Assembly (NCBI GenBank): GCA_035263025.1
Contig: DATFRR010000059.1
Coordinates: 1-45,435 of the forward strand
Length of the DNA: 45,435 bases
Reading direction: 5' to 3'
Origin: DASQPR01 sp035263025
GTDB taxonomy: Bacteria; Actinomycetota; Actinomycetes; Mycobacteriales; Micromonosporaceae
The notes below the pieces were generated by a model that searched no databases, was not told where the DNA came from, and was given only the letters and a program-made list of their open reading frames with translations. Shown here one piece after another: positions 23,718 to 32,254 of this stretch (positions within the stretch are counted from its first letter, which is position 1; each line of letters begins with the position of its first letter). Made by a program: the position numbers and the translations under genes.

Positions 23718-24518
23718 GTGACAGCGCAAGCCTCCGCCGCCCCGCCCGCACTCGCGCTACGGGGCATCGACAAATCGTTTGGACCCGTTCACGTCCTGCA
23801 GTCCGTTGACTTCGTCGCGCGCGCTGGTGAGGTCACCGCGCTTGTCGGTGACAACGGTGCCGGTAAGACGACGCTGGTCAAGTGCATCGGCGGCAGCTAC
23901 TCGACCGATCACGGCGAGATCTTGTTCGAGGGCAAGCCAGTCGCGGTGCACAACCCACGCGACGCGGCCGCGCTCGGCATCGAGATCGTGTATCAGGACC
24001 TTGCGCTCTGCAACAACCTGGACATCGTGCAGAACATGTTCCTCGGGCGCGAACGCGTCTCCGGGCTGCGCACGCTGGACGAGAACAGCATGGAAAAGGC
24101 CGCGATCGCGACACTCGAGAGCTTGTCGGTGCGCACCGTCCGATCGGTGCGCCAACTCGTCGCGAGCCTGTCCGGCGGGCAGCGCCAGACCGTAGCCATC
24201 GCCAAGTCGGTGTTGTGGCAGTCGAAGGTGGTCATCCTCGACGAGCCGACCGCCGCCCTCGGCGTCGCGCAGACCGCGCAGGTACTCGACCTGGTGCGCC
24301 GGCTCGCCGACCAGGGTGTCGCGGTGATTCTGATCTCCCACAACATGAACGACGTACTGAAGGTCGCCGACCACATCGCGGTGCTGTTCCTCGGCCGAAT
24401 GGCCGCCCAGGTCAAGCGCGCCGACGTCACGCATACCCAAGTTGTCGAACTCATCACCTCGGGTCGATCGGGCGACCTCGGGTTGTCCCCGACTGAAGCA
24501 TCCGGAGCCGTGGTATGA
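23718..24518 (+). CDS. Sugar ABC transporter ATP-binding protein (single-domain)
   Basis: A protein of 266 residues with one complete ATPase domain: Walker A GDNGAGKTT, YQDLALCNNLDIVQNMFLGR, signature LSGGQRQ, Walker B VVILDEPTAALGV and switch ISHN. The sequence is of the carbohydrate CUT2 class, but XylG/RbsA proteins have two fused ATPase domains (about 500 residues). Here only one is present, as in FrcA-type systems, so it probably works as a homodimer. The GTG at 23718 was chosen over nearby GTGs by frame. Its stop overlaps the permease start (ATGA). Confidence 0.92.
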   Translation: MTAQASAAPPALALRGIDKSFGPVHVLQSVDFVARAGEVTALVGDNGAGKTTLVKCIGGSYSTDHGEILFEGKPVAVHNPRDAAALGIEIVYQDLALCNNLDIVQNMFLGRERVSGLRTLDENSMEKAAIATLESLSVRTVRSVRQLVASLSGGQRQTVAIAKSVLWQSKVVILDEPTAALGVAQTAQVLDLVRRLADQGVAVILISHNMNDVLKVADHIAVLFLGRMAAQVKRADVTHTQVVELITSGRSGDLGLSPTEASGAVV

Positions 24519-25822
24519 GCGTCCAGCCGCGAACCGACGAGGTCAACATCGATCTCACCGCACCGGGCGAGACGGCACCGCCGTCCACCGGCGTCGGCGT
24601 CCTTGCCGGCTACATGAGGGACTACGCGACGCGCGTTCGTGGTGGCGAGACGGGTTCGATCCCGGCCGTTCTCGGCCTGCTCGTGCTCGTCATCTTCTTT
24701 GCCATCGTGCACCAGGGATTCTTGTCCGCGTACAACGTCGAGGCGCTCATCGTCCAGGCGGCGCCGATCATCGTGATGGCGATGGGCTTGGTCTTCGTGC
24801 TGCTGCTCGGCGAGATCGATCTGTCGGCCGGTACGACCGGCGGCATGTGCGCCGCGATCATGGCGATCCTGTTGGGCCGGCAGCATTTCTCGTGGCCCGT
24901 GTCGGTGGTCGCCGGCATCGTCACCGGTGTCGTCATCGGTTTCGCAACCGGATGGCTGCGGGCCAAGGTCGGCATTCCGTCCTTCGTGATCACGCTCGCG
25001 ACGTTCCTCGGCTTCCAGGGCATCACGCTGATCCTGATCGGCGGCCAAGGTTCCATCGGCGTACGCAACGACGTGATCATCGCGCTCGAGGGCCTCAACA
25101 GTAAGTTCGTGCCGATCTGGGCCGGATGGGCGTTGCTGGTCGTGATCGTGGTCGGCTACGCGATGCTCAAGCTTCACGACTCGTACGCACGCCGCCGGGA
25201 TGGGCTGCCTGCGGTGCCGACCGTGGCCACGCTTGCGAAGACGGTGGCCATCGCCGTACTCGGCGCGATCTTCGTGTACGTGATGGGCCTCGACCGCACG
25301 CTCATCCACAACGCGTTCTTCAAGAACGCAGCGCGCGGCATGCCATGGTCGGTGGTCATGATCGCCCTGCTGTTCGTCGGGCTTAACTTCGTGCTCGGGC
25401 GCACGCGCTACGGGCGGCACGTCTACGCGGTGGGCGGCAACGAAGAGGCGGCGCGACGCGGTGGCATCGAGGTCAACAAGGTGCGGATCTCGGTGTTCGT
25501 CATCTGCTCGACGCTCGCCGCTCTGTCCGGCATCACCGCCGCGTCCGAGCTCGAGTCGGTCCAGTCCAACGCCGGCGCACAGAACACGCTTCTGCTCGCG
25601 GTCGGCGCCGCGGTCATCGGTGGTACGTCGCTGTTCGGTGGCCGCGGCCGCATGATCGACGCGATTTTGGGTGGCCTTGTCGTCGCCGTCATCCAGAACG
25701 GCATGAGCGCGCTGATCTCGGGCGCCAACTCGGCGGGCTGGGAATGGATCGTGACCGGCCTCGTGCTCCTGCTGGCCGCCGGTTTCGACGCGGTCGCTCG
25801 GCGCGTCGGCTCGACAACCTAG
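24515..25822 (+). CDS. Sugar ABC transporter permease (XylH/RbsC-like)
   Basis: A protein of 435 residues with about ten to twelve membrane segments after a 45-residue cytoplasmic N-terminus. CUT2 permease motifs are present: GLVFVLLLGEIDLSAGTTGG, the coupling segment TRYGRHVYAVGGNEEAARRG, and GGTSLFGGRGRMIDAILGG. The length is that of XylH rather than the shorter RbsC. Its start overlaps the ATPase stop by four bases, so translation is coupled. With the upstream lipoprotein and ATPase it makes a complete monosaccharide importer, most likely for xylose or a related pentose; specificity is not proven. Confidence 0.92.
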   Translation: MSVQPRTDEVNIDLTAPGETAPPSTGVGVLAGYMRDYATRVRGGETGSIPAVLGLLVLVIFFAIVHQGFLSAYNVEALIVQAAPIIVMAMGLVFVLLLGEIDLSAGTTGGMCAAIMAILLGRQHFSWPVSVVAGIVTGVVIGFATGWLRAKVGIPSFVITLATFLGFQGITLILIGGQGSIGVRNDVIIALEGLNSKFVPIWAGWALLVVIVVGYAMLKLHDSYARRRDGLPAVPTVATLAKTVAIAVLGAIFVYVMGLDRTLIHNAFFKNAARGMPWSVVMIALLFVGLNFVLGRTRYGRHVYAVGGNEEAARRGGIEVNKVRISVFVICSTLAALSGITAASELESVQSNAGAQNTLLLAVGAAVIGGTSLFGGRGRMIDAILGGLVVAVIQNGMSALISGANSAGWEWIVTGLVLLLAAGFDAVARRVGSTT

Positions 25823-25841
25823 CACTGTCTCGACGAGAACG

Positions 25842-25873
25842 GGCCTCGCTGGGAGCATCGGCGGGGCCTGTTT
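25842..25873 (+). terminator. Terminator of the sugar ABC operon
   Basis: GGCCTCGC (25842-25849) pairs with GCGGGGCC (25861-25868) with one G-U pair, followed by TGTTT. It is 19 bases past the permease stop. Confidence 0.6.
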
Positions 25874-25877
25874 CGCG

Positions 25878-25894
25878 CGCGCGTGATACGCGCG
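25878..25894. repeat. Perfect short hairpin CGCGCGT-GAT-ACGCGCG
   Basis: Two seven-base arms with a three-base loop lie immediately after the operon terminator. It could be a second terminator or a protein-binding palindrome; nothing in the sequence decides between these. Confidence 0.4.
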
Positions 25895-26082
25895 GGCGGC
25901 GTTCAGGTCTGGCACGGGCTTCTCGCTCCGCGGCGTGCCGTCTCGGGCGTTGGGCGTCCCGTCTCATGCGGCGGCGTGCCGTCTCGTCCGACAAAGGCCT
26001 GCGCTGTTCGTGATCGCCACAGACAATGAAGGCTAGCGGCTGGATCCCCGCCAGCGGAGCTTCGGCAGACGGGAGGATGCGC

Positions 26083-26292
26083 GTGAAGGGCAGCGTCGGC
26101 GATCGCCTCATCCTGGAAGGTGCCCACGTCGGAGATCACAAGCGGATCGGCGTGATCACTGAACTCCGTCATGACGACGGCACGCCGCCGTACATGGTGC
26201 ACTGGCTGGACAACGGGCACGACAGCCTGGTGTTTCCCGGATCGGACGCGCACATCGAGGCGGCGTCCAACGGGGGTACTGGCAGGCCGTAG
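26083..26292 (+). CDS. DUF1918 domain protein
   Basis: A protein of 69 residues matching DUF1918 along its whole length: VKGSVGDRLILEGAHVGDHK, RIGVITELRHDDGTPPYMV, HWLDNGHDSLVFPGSDAHI. These small beta-rich proteins occur almost only in actinobacteria and have no known function; an SH3-like fold is likely. The GTG at 26083 has GGAGG six bases upstream. The ATG at 26077 would touch the ribosome site, so GTG is preferred. It stands alone between the sugar operon terminator and the large ATPase gene. Confidence 0.85.
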   Translation: MKGSVGDRLILEGAHVGDHKRIGVITELRHDDGTPPYMVHWLDNGHDSLVFPGSDAHIEAASNGGTGRP

Positions 26293-26382
26293 GCGGCAGC
26301 GGCGGCGACCGCCGCAGTCGTGTCGCGGTCCTGACGCCACGGGTCGTCGCGACGCACGACGTCGGCCGGCAGAATCAGGTGC

Positions 26383-29300
26383 GTGGCGCTGATCGGTCGA
26401 GATGGCGTGCGCTCCGTGCTGCGACGCGCGGCCGATGATGCGCGCGCCGGCCATGGCCGGCTCATGCTGCTCGCCGGCGAGCCGGGCATCGGCAAGACCA
26501 CGCTCGCCGCCGACGTCGCGGACTACGCCGCCGACTCGGGCGCGCTGATCGCGTGGGGCGCCTGCGTTGCCGGCGCTGGCTTCCCGGACGACTGGCCGTG
26601 GCCGGAGGTGCTAGGAGCGCTCGACGGGCCGACGGCAGCCGATCCCGCCGCGTCGGACTCGACCGCGCCGGACACGGCATGGTTCGGCATCGCGAATACG
26701 GTGACCCGCACGCTCCGCGCGGCGGCGCAACGTTCGTTGGTGGTCGTCGTGTTGGACGACCTCCAATGGGCGGGTGCCGCCAGCGCACGAGTGCTCGACT
26801 TCGCCACGCGCCAGTTGCGCCGCGCCGCCGTGTTGTTCGTCGGCACCTACCGCGATGTCGAGGTCGACGGCCGGCATCCGGTGACCAATTTGCTCGGCGG
26901 CGCCGACACAGTGCGGATCGGCGGTCTTGGCGTGGCCGACGTCGAATCGCTGCTGCGCGATGCGGGCGCCGATCCGACGGCCGACGCCGGGACCGCGGTC
27001 GCCGTGCACCGGCGTACGGCTGGGAATCCGTTCTTCGTCCTGCAGATCGCACGACTGATGGCCGGCGAGGCGACCGGCGGCGCGACCGCGACGCGTACCG
27101 CCGCCGAAGTGGCGGCGAGCGTCGCGACGCCGGCCGCGATCGAGGACATCGTGTCTCGCCGCATGGCGCGGCTGCCGTCCGAGACCGTCGCGCTGCTCGA
27201 CGTCGTCGCGGTCGCGACATCCGTTTCCGGCGGAGACGTGGACGCGTCACTCGTCGCCATGGCGGCCGACCTGTCTCACCCGACCGCCCTCGCTCGACTT
27301 GAGCCGGCCGTGCCCGCGCACATGCTTCGCATCGCCGACACCGGTTCGATGCGGTTCGAGCACGACCTGTTCCGGGTCTCCCGCTACGACGCGATGGTGG
27401 CGACCGCGCGCGCCCGTACCCATCTCGCGCTCGCCACGGCGTTAGAGGCGCGCGCGGCGTCCGGTGGCGACCGGGCAACCGACGAGATCGCGCAGCACTA
27501 CGCTCTCGCCGTTCCAGTGGTGAGCGCGGACGAGGCGGCGCGACGTGTCGAGGCCGCTGCCCGTGACGCGGCGGCTCGGCTGTCGTACGACGACGCGGTG
27601 CGACACTGGCAGCAGGCCGTACGCCTTGGCGAATCGGCCGGCGGGGTGGCATCCAAGGTCCGGCTCGGGCTCGCGGAGGCGTTGTTGCGGGCCGGCCGGC
27701 CGCGTGCCGCGCGGGACGCCTTCCTTGCCGCGGCGGACCGAGACGGCGAGCCGACCGAGGTCCTCGCGACCGCGGCGTTGGGCGTGCATCGCGCTGGTGT
27801 GCTGTCCGGCGATCCTCGTGACGACGTCATCGCGTTGCTAGCCGTGGCGGACGAGCGTCTGCCGTCGGGTGGGGCGATCGGCGCTCGCGTCCGCGCGGCG
27901 CTGGCCCGCGAGCTAGCCGACGGCCCGACGCAGGACCGGGCGCGCGCCGAATCGCTTGCCAGCGCGGCGGTGCGCGACGCCGAGGCGGCGCGTGACCCGG
28001 CCGCGCTCGCCACGAGCTTGTTCGCACAACACGACGTCGCCTGGGCACCCGGCACCGCCGCGCAGCGGCTTGCGCTTGCCGACCGCATGCTCACCGCCGC
28101 GGAGGCGGGCGGGGAAGCGGCACTCGCGTGCGAGGCGGCGTTGCTGCGGTTCGTCGCGCTTGTCGAGCTTGCCGACCCACGGGCCGCCGGAGCGCTCGCG
28201 GACGTCGAGGCGCGCGCGGAACGCCTCCGGGAGCCACACCTGATGTATCTCGCGATGTCGCGGCGTGCCACCTGGACCGCGTTGACCGGCTCGCTGGACG
28301 CCGCGGAGCGCCAGATCGCGGCGGCGGGCGATCTGGCCGATGGGATCGGCGAGCCCGACGCGTTCGCGGTGCGGTCGACGCAAATGATCGCGCTAGCGAT
28401 GACGCGTGGCGGACCGGCCGGACTCGGTGCGGCGCTGCGATCTCTTGGACCCGGCATGATGCCGAGCGAGCTGGCCGGACACGAACGAGCGCTGATTGCC
28501 CTCGGCGAGAGTGATCTGTCCGCAGCCATGACGCTGACGCGCGCGCTCTCGCCGGACGCTGCGATGTTTCGGTGGCGTGCGCTGGCGAAGGCGGTGCTCG
28601 AGATGGAGTTGGCGGTCGCGGTCGGTCTGCCGGACATCTGTTCGTCGCGGTACCGGGCGCTTCGACCGTACGCGGGCCAGATGGTGGTGATCGGCGGCAT
28701 GGTCGCGGCGTTCGACCCGGTGGACCTCTACCTCGGCCTCGCGAGCGCGGCCGCCGGCGACGACTCGACCGCTCGTGGTCACTTCGAGGACGCGGTCACG
28801 ACCGCGGAACGCATTGGTGCGCGCGCCTCGGCCGCGAGAGCACGCGCGGAACTGGCGGCCATCGTCCTCGACAAGGGCGAGCTCTCCGCCGGCCACTCGC
28901 TGCTGTCCGAGGCCGCAGATGTGGCGGACGAGCTCGGCCTCGAGGCCGTACGGCAGCGCGTGACCGCGATCCGGCAACAGTCGACCGCCACCGGTGTGTT
29001 CCGCCGAACCGGCGATCTGTGGACGCTCACGTACGGCGGCGTGACCACGCAACTCCGCGATGCGAAGGGCCTGCACGACATCGCCGCGCTGCTGGCGTTG
29101 CCAGGCGAGGACGTCAGCGCGCTACGGCTGATCGGTGCGGAGCCGGACACCGGTGCCGACGAGGTGCTCGACGCGCCGGCCCGAGACGCGTACAGGGCCC
29201 GTCTCGCCGATCTCGACGACGAGATCGACACCGCCCGGTCGAACCACGACAGCGCACGGGCGGAACGTTTCCAGGCAGAGCGCGACGCGTTGGTTGCGGA

Positions 29301-29511
29301 GCTCGTCAGCGCGTACGGACTCGGCGGCCGGGTACGCCGGCTCGGTGACCGTGGCGAGCGGGCGCGCAGCACGGTGACGGCGCGCATCCACGATTCGCTG
29401 CGCCGGATCGAGCGCGTCCATCCGGCGCTCGGCGCGCACCTTCGCGAGTCGCTGGTGACCGGACGCTCGTGCAGTTATCGCCCGACGTCGGCGGTCCGAT
29501 GGACGCAGTAA
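26383..29511 (+). CDS. Large AAA/STAND-type ATPase with helical-repeat middle and conserved C-terminal domain
   Basis: A protein of 1042 residues. The N-terminal AAA_16-like NTPase has Walker A GEPGIGKTT near 32-40, Walker B-like VVVVLDDLQWAG and sensor FVGTYRDVEV, as in LuxR/MalT- and AfsR-like regulators. The middle 600 residues are Ala/Arg-rich helical repeats of TPR type (RARAELAAIVLDKGELSAGH). The end is not a LuxR helix-turn-helix. It is a domain beginning WTLTYGGVTTQLRDAKGLHD, then a coiled stretch and ARSTVTARIHDSLRRIERVH. The start is the GTG at 26383 with a weak ribosome site. Its stop lies in a triplicated 11-bp repeat, 115 bases before the methyltransferase gene. A signalling role is inferred. 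Confidence 0.82.
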   Translation: MALIGRDGVRSVLRRAADDARAGHGRLMLLAGEPGIGKTTLAADVADYAADSGALIAWGACVAGAGFPDDWPWPEVLGALDGPTAADPAASDSTAPDTAWFGIANTVTRTLRAAAQRSLVVVVLDDLQWAGAASARVLDFATRQLRRAAVLFVGTYRDVEVDGRHPVTNLLGGADTVRIGGLGVADVESLLRDAGADPTADAGTAVAVHRRTAGNPFFVLQIARLMAGEATGGATATRTAAEVAASVATPAAIEDIVSRRMARLPSETVALLDVVAVATSVSGGDVDASLVAMAADLSHPTALARLEPAVPAHMLRIADTGSMRFEHDLFRVSRYDAMVATARARTHLALATALEARAASGGDRATDEIAQHYALAVPVVSADEAARRVEAAARDAAARLSYDDAVRHWQQAVRLGESAGGVASKVRLGLAEALLRAGRPRAARDAFLAAADRDGEPTEVLATAALGVHRAGVLSGDPRDDVIALLAVADERLPSGGAIGARVRAALARELADGPTQDRARAESLASAAVRDAEAARDPAALATSLFAQHDVAWAPGTAAQRLALADRMLTAAEAGGEAALACEAALLRFVALVELADPRAAGALADVEARAERLREPHLMYLAMSRRATWTALTGSLDAAERQIAAAGDLADGIGEPDAFAVRSTQMIALAMTRGGPAGLGAALRSLGPGMMPSELAGHERALIALGESDLSAAMTLTRALSPDAAMFRWRALAKAVLEMELAVAVGLPDICSSRYRALRPYAGQMVVIGGMVAAFDPVDLYLGLASAAAGDDSTARGHFEDAVTTAERIGARASAARARAELAAIVLDKGELSAGHSLLSEAADVADELGLEAVRQRVTAIRQQSTATGVFRRTGDLWTLTYGGVTTQLRDAKGLHDIAALLALPGEDVSALRLIGAEPDTGADEVLDAPARDAYRARLADLDDEIDTARSNHDSARAERFQAERDALVAELVSAYGLGGRVRRLGDRGERARSTVTARIHDSLRRIERVHPALGAHLRESLVTGRSCSYRPTSAVRWTQ

Positions 29512-29533
29512 GGACGCAGTAAGGCCGCAGTGC
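29501..29533. repeat. 11-bp tandem repeat spanning the ATPase stop codon
   Basis: GGACGCAGTAA occurs at 29501-29511 and 29512-29522, followed by a diverged third copy, GGCCGCAGTGC (29523-29533). The real stop TAA is the end of the first copy, so the stop-containing motif is duplicated. Confidence 0.8.
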
Positions 29534-29550
29534 GCTCGACACGCCCGTCG

Positions 29551-29580
29551 TCTCACGCGGTGTGAGACCGGTTCTCACGC
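29551..29580. promoter_or_regulatory. Overlapping dyads of TCTCAC/GTGAGA half-sites, candidate operator
   Basis: TCTCAC (29551-29556), GTGAGA (29562-29567) and TCTCAC (29573-29578) alternate in orientation with five-base spacers, GCGGT and CCGGT. This gives two overlapping palindromes that share the middle arm. A fourth half-site, GTGAGA at 29618-29623, overlaps the ribosome site of the methyltransferase gene. Confidence 0.7.
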
Positions 29581-29626
29581 CTTCCCGTCATCCGACAACG
29601 GATCTGATTGACGGAAGGTGAGAACC

Positions 29627-30706
29627 ATGATCGACATGTCCACGCTCGATCCGGCGAAGATCGAGGCCGCGGTGGGAAAGACGTTCAGTGAACTCGGCAT
29701 CGGCGTGACGGCACCGCTCGTGGTGCTCGGCGACCGGCTCGGCCTGTGGACCGCGCTGGCGGGTGCCGGCCCGACAACGCCCGCCTCGCTCGCCGCGCGT
29801 ACCGGGCTCGCGGAACGGTACGTCCGAGAATGGTTGCGCGGCGTCGGGATCGCCGGCTACCTCGAGTACGACGCAACCGAGGGTACGTTCCTGCTCACCA
29901 ACGAATTCGCCGCCGTTCTCGCCAGCGACGACTCGCCTGTCGCGCTGGTCGGAGTGTTCGCCGGCTTCGAGGCGCTGTGGGCCGATCTGGGCCGCGTCGA
30001 GCAGTTGTTCCGCAGCGGCACGGGGATGGGCTGGGGCGACCACCACCCGTTGCTGAACGAGGCACAGGAGCGCTTCACCCGCCCGATGTACCTCGCCGGG
30101 CTCGCATCCGCGTGGCTTCCAGCCGCAAACGGCGTCGACGCGGCACTGCGCGACGGCGGGCGGCTGCTGGACATCGGCTGCGGCTACGGCGTTTCGTCGC
30201 TGACCATCGCGGAACAGTGGCCCGTCGCCCGCATCACCGGCGTCGACATCGACGACGCGTCGATCGCGCACGCCCGCAAGACGGCGGCGGCCACGGGGCT
30301 CGCCGACCGGGTCACGTTCGAGGTGGCGAGTGCGACGGCGTTGCCAGGCGGGCCGTACGACATCGTGGTGTTCACCGACTCGCTGCACGACATGGGTGAT
30401 CCGGCCGCCGCGATCGCGGAGGCGCGACGCGTGCTCGCTCCGGACGGTGTGCTGGTGGTCGTCGAGCCGCTGGCCGCCGACCGCTTCGAGGACGACTTTG
30501 CCAACCCGTACGCCCGGATCGGGTACGCCATCTCGACGATGGTGTGTACGCCGTCGGCGCTCGCGCAGCCCGGCGGTGTCGCGCTCGGCGCGATGGCCGG
30601 CGAGACGCGGTTGCGGGAGGTGCTGCACGCCGGCGGCATGACGCGGGTGCAGCGCATCGCGACGGAGTCGGCACCGTTCAACATCGTGCTGGCGGCGCGG
30701 CCATGA
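29627..30706 (+). CDS. Class I SAM-dependent methyltransferase with N-terminal winged-helix dimerisation region
   Basis: A protein of 359 residues. The N-terminal 100 residues resemble the winged-helix dimerisation domain of O-methyltransferase-like enzymes (PASLAARTGLAERYVREWLR). The Rossmann part has motif I LLDIGCGYGVSS near 181-192, GVDIDDASI and VLAPDGVLVVVEPLA. The layout is that of the Rv/Streptomyces group often called transcriptional-regulator methyltransferases; the acceptor is unknown. The ATG at 29627 follows GGAAGGTGAG. Its stop overlaps the start of the amidase (ATGA), so both are made together. The inverted-repeat cluster just upstream suggests specific control. Confidence 0.87.
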   Translation: MIDMSTLDPAKIEAAVGKTFSELGIGVTAPLVVLGDRLGLWTALAGAGPTTPASLAARTGLAERYVREWLRGVGIAGYLEYDATEGTFLLTNEFAAVLASDDSPVALVGVFAGFEALWADLGRVEQLFRSGTGMGWGDHHPLLNEAQERFTRPMYLAGLASAWLPAANGVDAALRDGGRLLDIGCGYGVSSLTIAEQWPVARITGVDIDDASIAHARKTAAATGLADRVTFEVASATALPGGPYDIVVFTDSLHDMGDPAAAIAEARRVLAPDGVLVVVEPLAADRFEDDFANPYARIGYAISTMVCTPSALAQPGGVALGAMAGETRLREVLHAGGMTRVQRIATESAPFNIVLAARP

Positions 30707-32196
30707 CCGGCGGCACGTTGTCAGCGAGCGATGTGCATGCATTGGGCCACCTCGACGCCACCGATCAAGCCGCGTTGGTGCGACGGGGCGAGGTGACGCC
30801 GACCGAATTGGTCTCGGCCGCCATCACGCGGATCGAGGACCTGAATCCGGCGCTGAACGCGGTCATTACGACGACGTACGAGCGCGCTCTCGAGTCGGCG
30901 ACGGCAGGACTTCCCGCTGGGCCATTCACCGGAGTGCCCTATCTGGTGAAGGATCTCGCGATCGAGGTCGCCGGCGTACGGTTCACGGAGGGCTCGCGCT
31001 TCCTTGCCGACCTCGTGTCGACCACAGATCAGGAGCTGACGCGCCGGCTGCGCCGCGCCGGGCTGGTCATCCTCGGCAAGACGAACACCTGCGAGTTCGG
31101 CATGTCGGCCACGGTCGAGCCGCTGTTGCACGGCGCCACCCACAATCCGTGGGACCTGACTCGTACGCCGGGCGGGTCGAGCGGTGGCTCCGCGGCGGCG
31201 GTCGCGGCCGGACTCGTACCGTTCGCGCACGGCAACGACCTGGGCGGCTCGATCCGGTTCCCGGCGTCGTGCTGCGGCCTGTTCGGCTTCAAGCCGTCCC
31301 GGGGACGTAATCCGCTCGGCCCTGAGTACGGCGACGTGTGCAACGGCTTCGCCGTCGAACACGCGCTCACCCGGTCGGTACGGGACAGCGCAGCCTTGCT
31401 GGACGCGACGGCCGGCCCGGACCTCGGCGACCCGTACGCCGCGCCACCGGCCCCGGACGGCGGGTTCGCGGCCGAGGTGGCGCGCGAGCCGGGACGGCTT
31501 CGTATCGCGTACAGCACGCAACCACCGGGCGGGCATCCGGTGCACCCGCATTGCATCGCGGCACTCGACGAAACCTTGCGACTGTGCGAGCACCTCGGTC
31601 ACGAGGTCGTGGCGGCAGAGTTGCCCGGTCTCGACGACCGGATCGGCGCCGCGATCGGCGCGACCTACGGCGGGGCGATCACGTGGATCCTGGACTACTG
31701 GATCCGCCGCATGGGCCGCGAACCAGAAGCCGACGAGATCGAGCCCTACACCCGCGCGCTGTGGGAGTCCGGCCGCCACATCAGCGCCGGCGACTATCTG
31801 CTGGCGGTGACCGACCTGCAAGCGTTCGCACGCCGTGTCGCCGGCTTCTTCACCCGCTACGACGTCTGGCTCACACCTACCCTGGCGCAACCGCCCCTGC
31901 CGCTTGGCGAGATGGTGTCCACGGCTGACGATCCGTGGCGGGCCGGCCGAAACTCCGGGCCCTTCGTCGCCTTTCCGGCGATCGTCGCGAACATCACCGG
32001 AGCGCCAGCAATGTCCGTACCCATGTTCTGGTCGGCCGACGGGCTGCCGATCGGCGTACATTTCCTCGGTCGGTACGGCGACGACGCAACGCTGTTCCGG
32101 CTCGCCGGGCAGCTGGAACGCGCCGCACCATGGGGGCACCGCTGGCCGGAGTTGACCGGCCGAGTGGAGTTCGCCGGCCGTTCGGCTCCGGCCTGA
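30703..32196 (+). CDS. Amidase signature family protein
   Basis: A protein of 497 residues. The Ser-cisSer-Lys triad of amidase-signature enzymes is present: Lys83 (YLVKDLA), Ser159 (PGGSSGGSAAA) and Ser183 (NDLGGSIRFPAS). The length and GVPYLVKD opening are typical. The family hydrolyses amides or esters, or acts in GatCAB. Here the absence of gatB/gatC neighbours and the coupling to a methyltransferase suggest a catabolic or secondary-metabolite amidase. The ATG at 30703 overlaps the methyltransferase stop. The substrate is unknown. Confidence 0.9.
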   Translation: MTGGTLSASDVHALGHLDATDQAALVRRGEVTPTELVSAAITRIEDLNPALNAVITTTYERALESATAGLPAGPFTGVPYLVKDLAIEVAGVRFTEGSRFLADLVSTTDQELTRRLRRAGLVILGKTNTCEFGMSATVEPLLHGATHNPWDLTRTPGGSSGGSAAAVAAGLVPFAHGNDLGGSIRFPASCCGLFGFKPSRGRNPLGPEYGDVCNGFAVEHALTRSVRDSAALLDATAGPDLGDPYAAPPAPDGGFAAEVAREPGRLRIAYSTQPPGGHPVHPHCIAALDETLRLCEHLGHEVVAAELPGLDDRIGAAIGATYGGAITWILDYWIRRMGREPEADEIEPYTRALWESGRHISAGDYLLAVTDLQAFARRVAGFFTRYDVWLTPTLAQPPLPLGEMVSTADDPWRAGRNSGPFVAFPAIVANITGAPAMSVPMFWSADGLPIGVHFLGRYGDDATLFRLAGQLERAAPWGHRWPELTGRVEFAGRSAPA

Positions 32197-32216
32197 GGAT
32201 GGACGGTCGCTAGGAT

Positions 32217-32243
32217 CCGATCGCGGATGCATCAGCGGATCGG
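32217..32243. promoter_or_regulatory. Inverted repeat before the ROK kinase gene
   Basis: CCGATC (32217-32222) and GATCGG (32238-32243) flank 15 bases, and the right arm reaches the ribosome site (GGAGG at 32242-32246). It could be an operator or a hairpin that masks the ribosome site. Confidence 0.35.
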
Positions 32244-32254
32244 AGGTAGTGCGC

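Noticed and set aside
23993..25915. 640-codon minus-strand open frame opposite the sugar ABC genes
   Set aside because: It mirrors well-recognised ATPase and permease genes, has a His/Arg/Asp-rich composition and no family match by eye.
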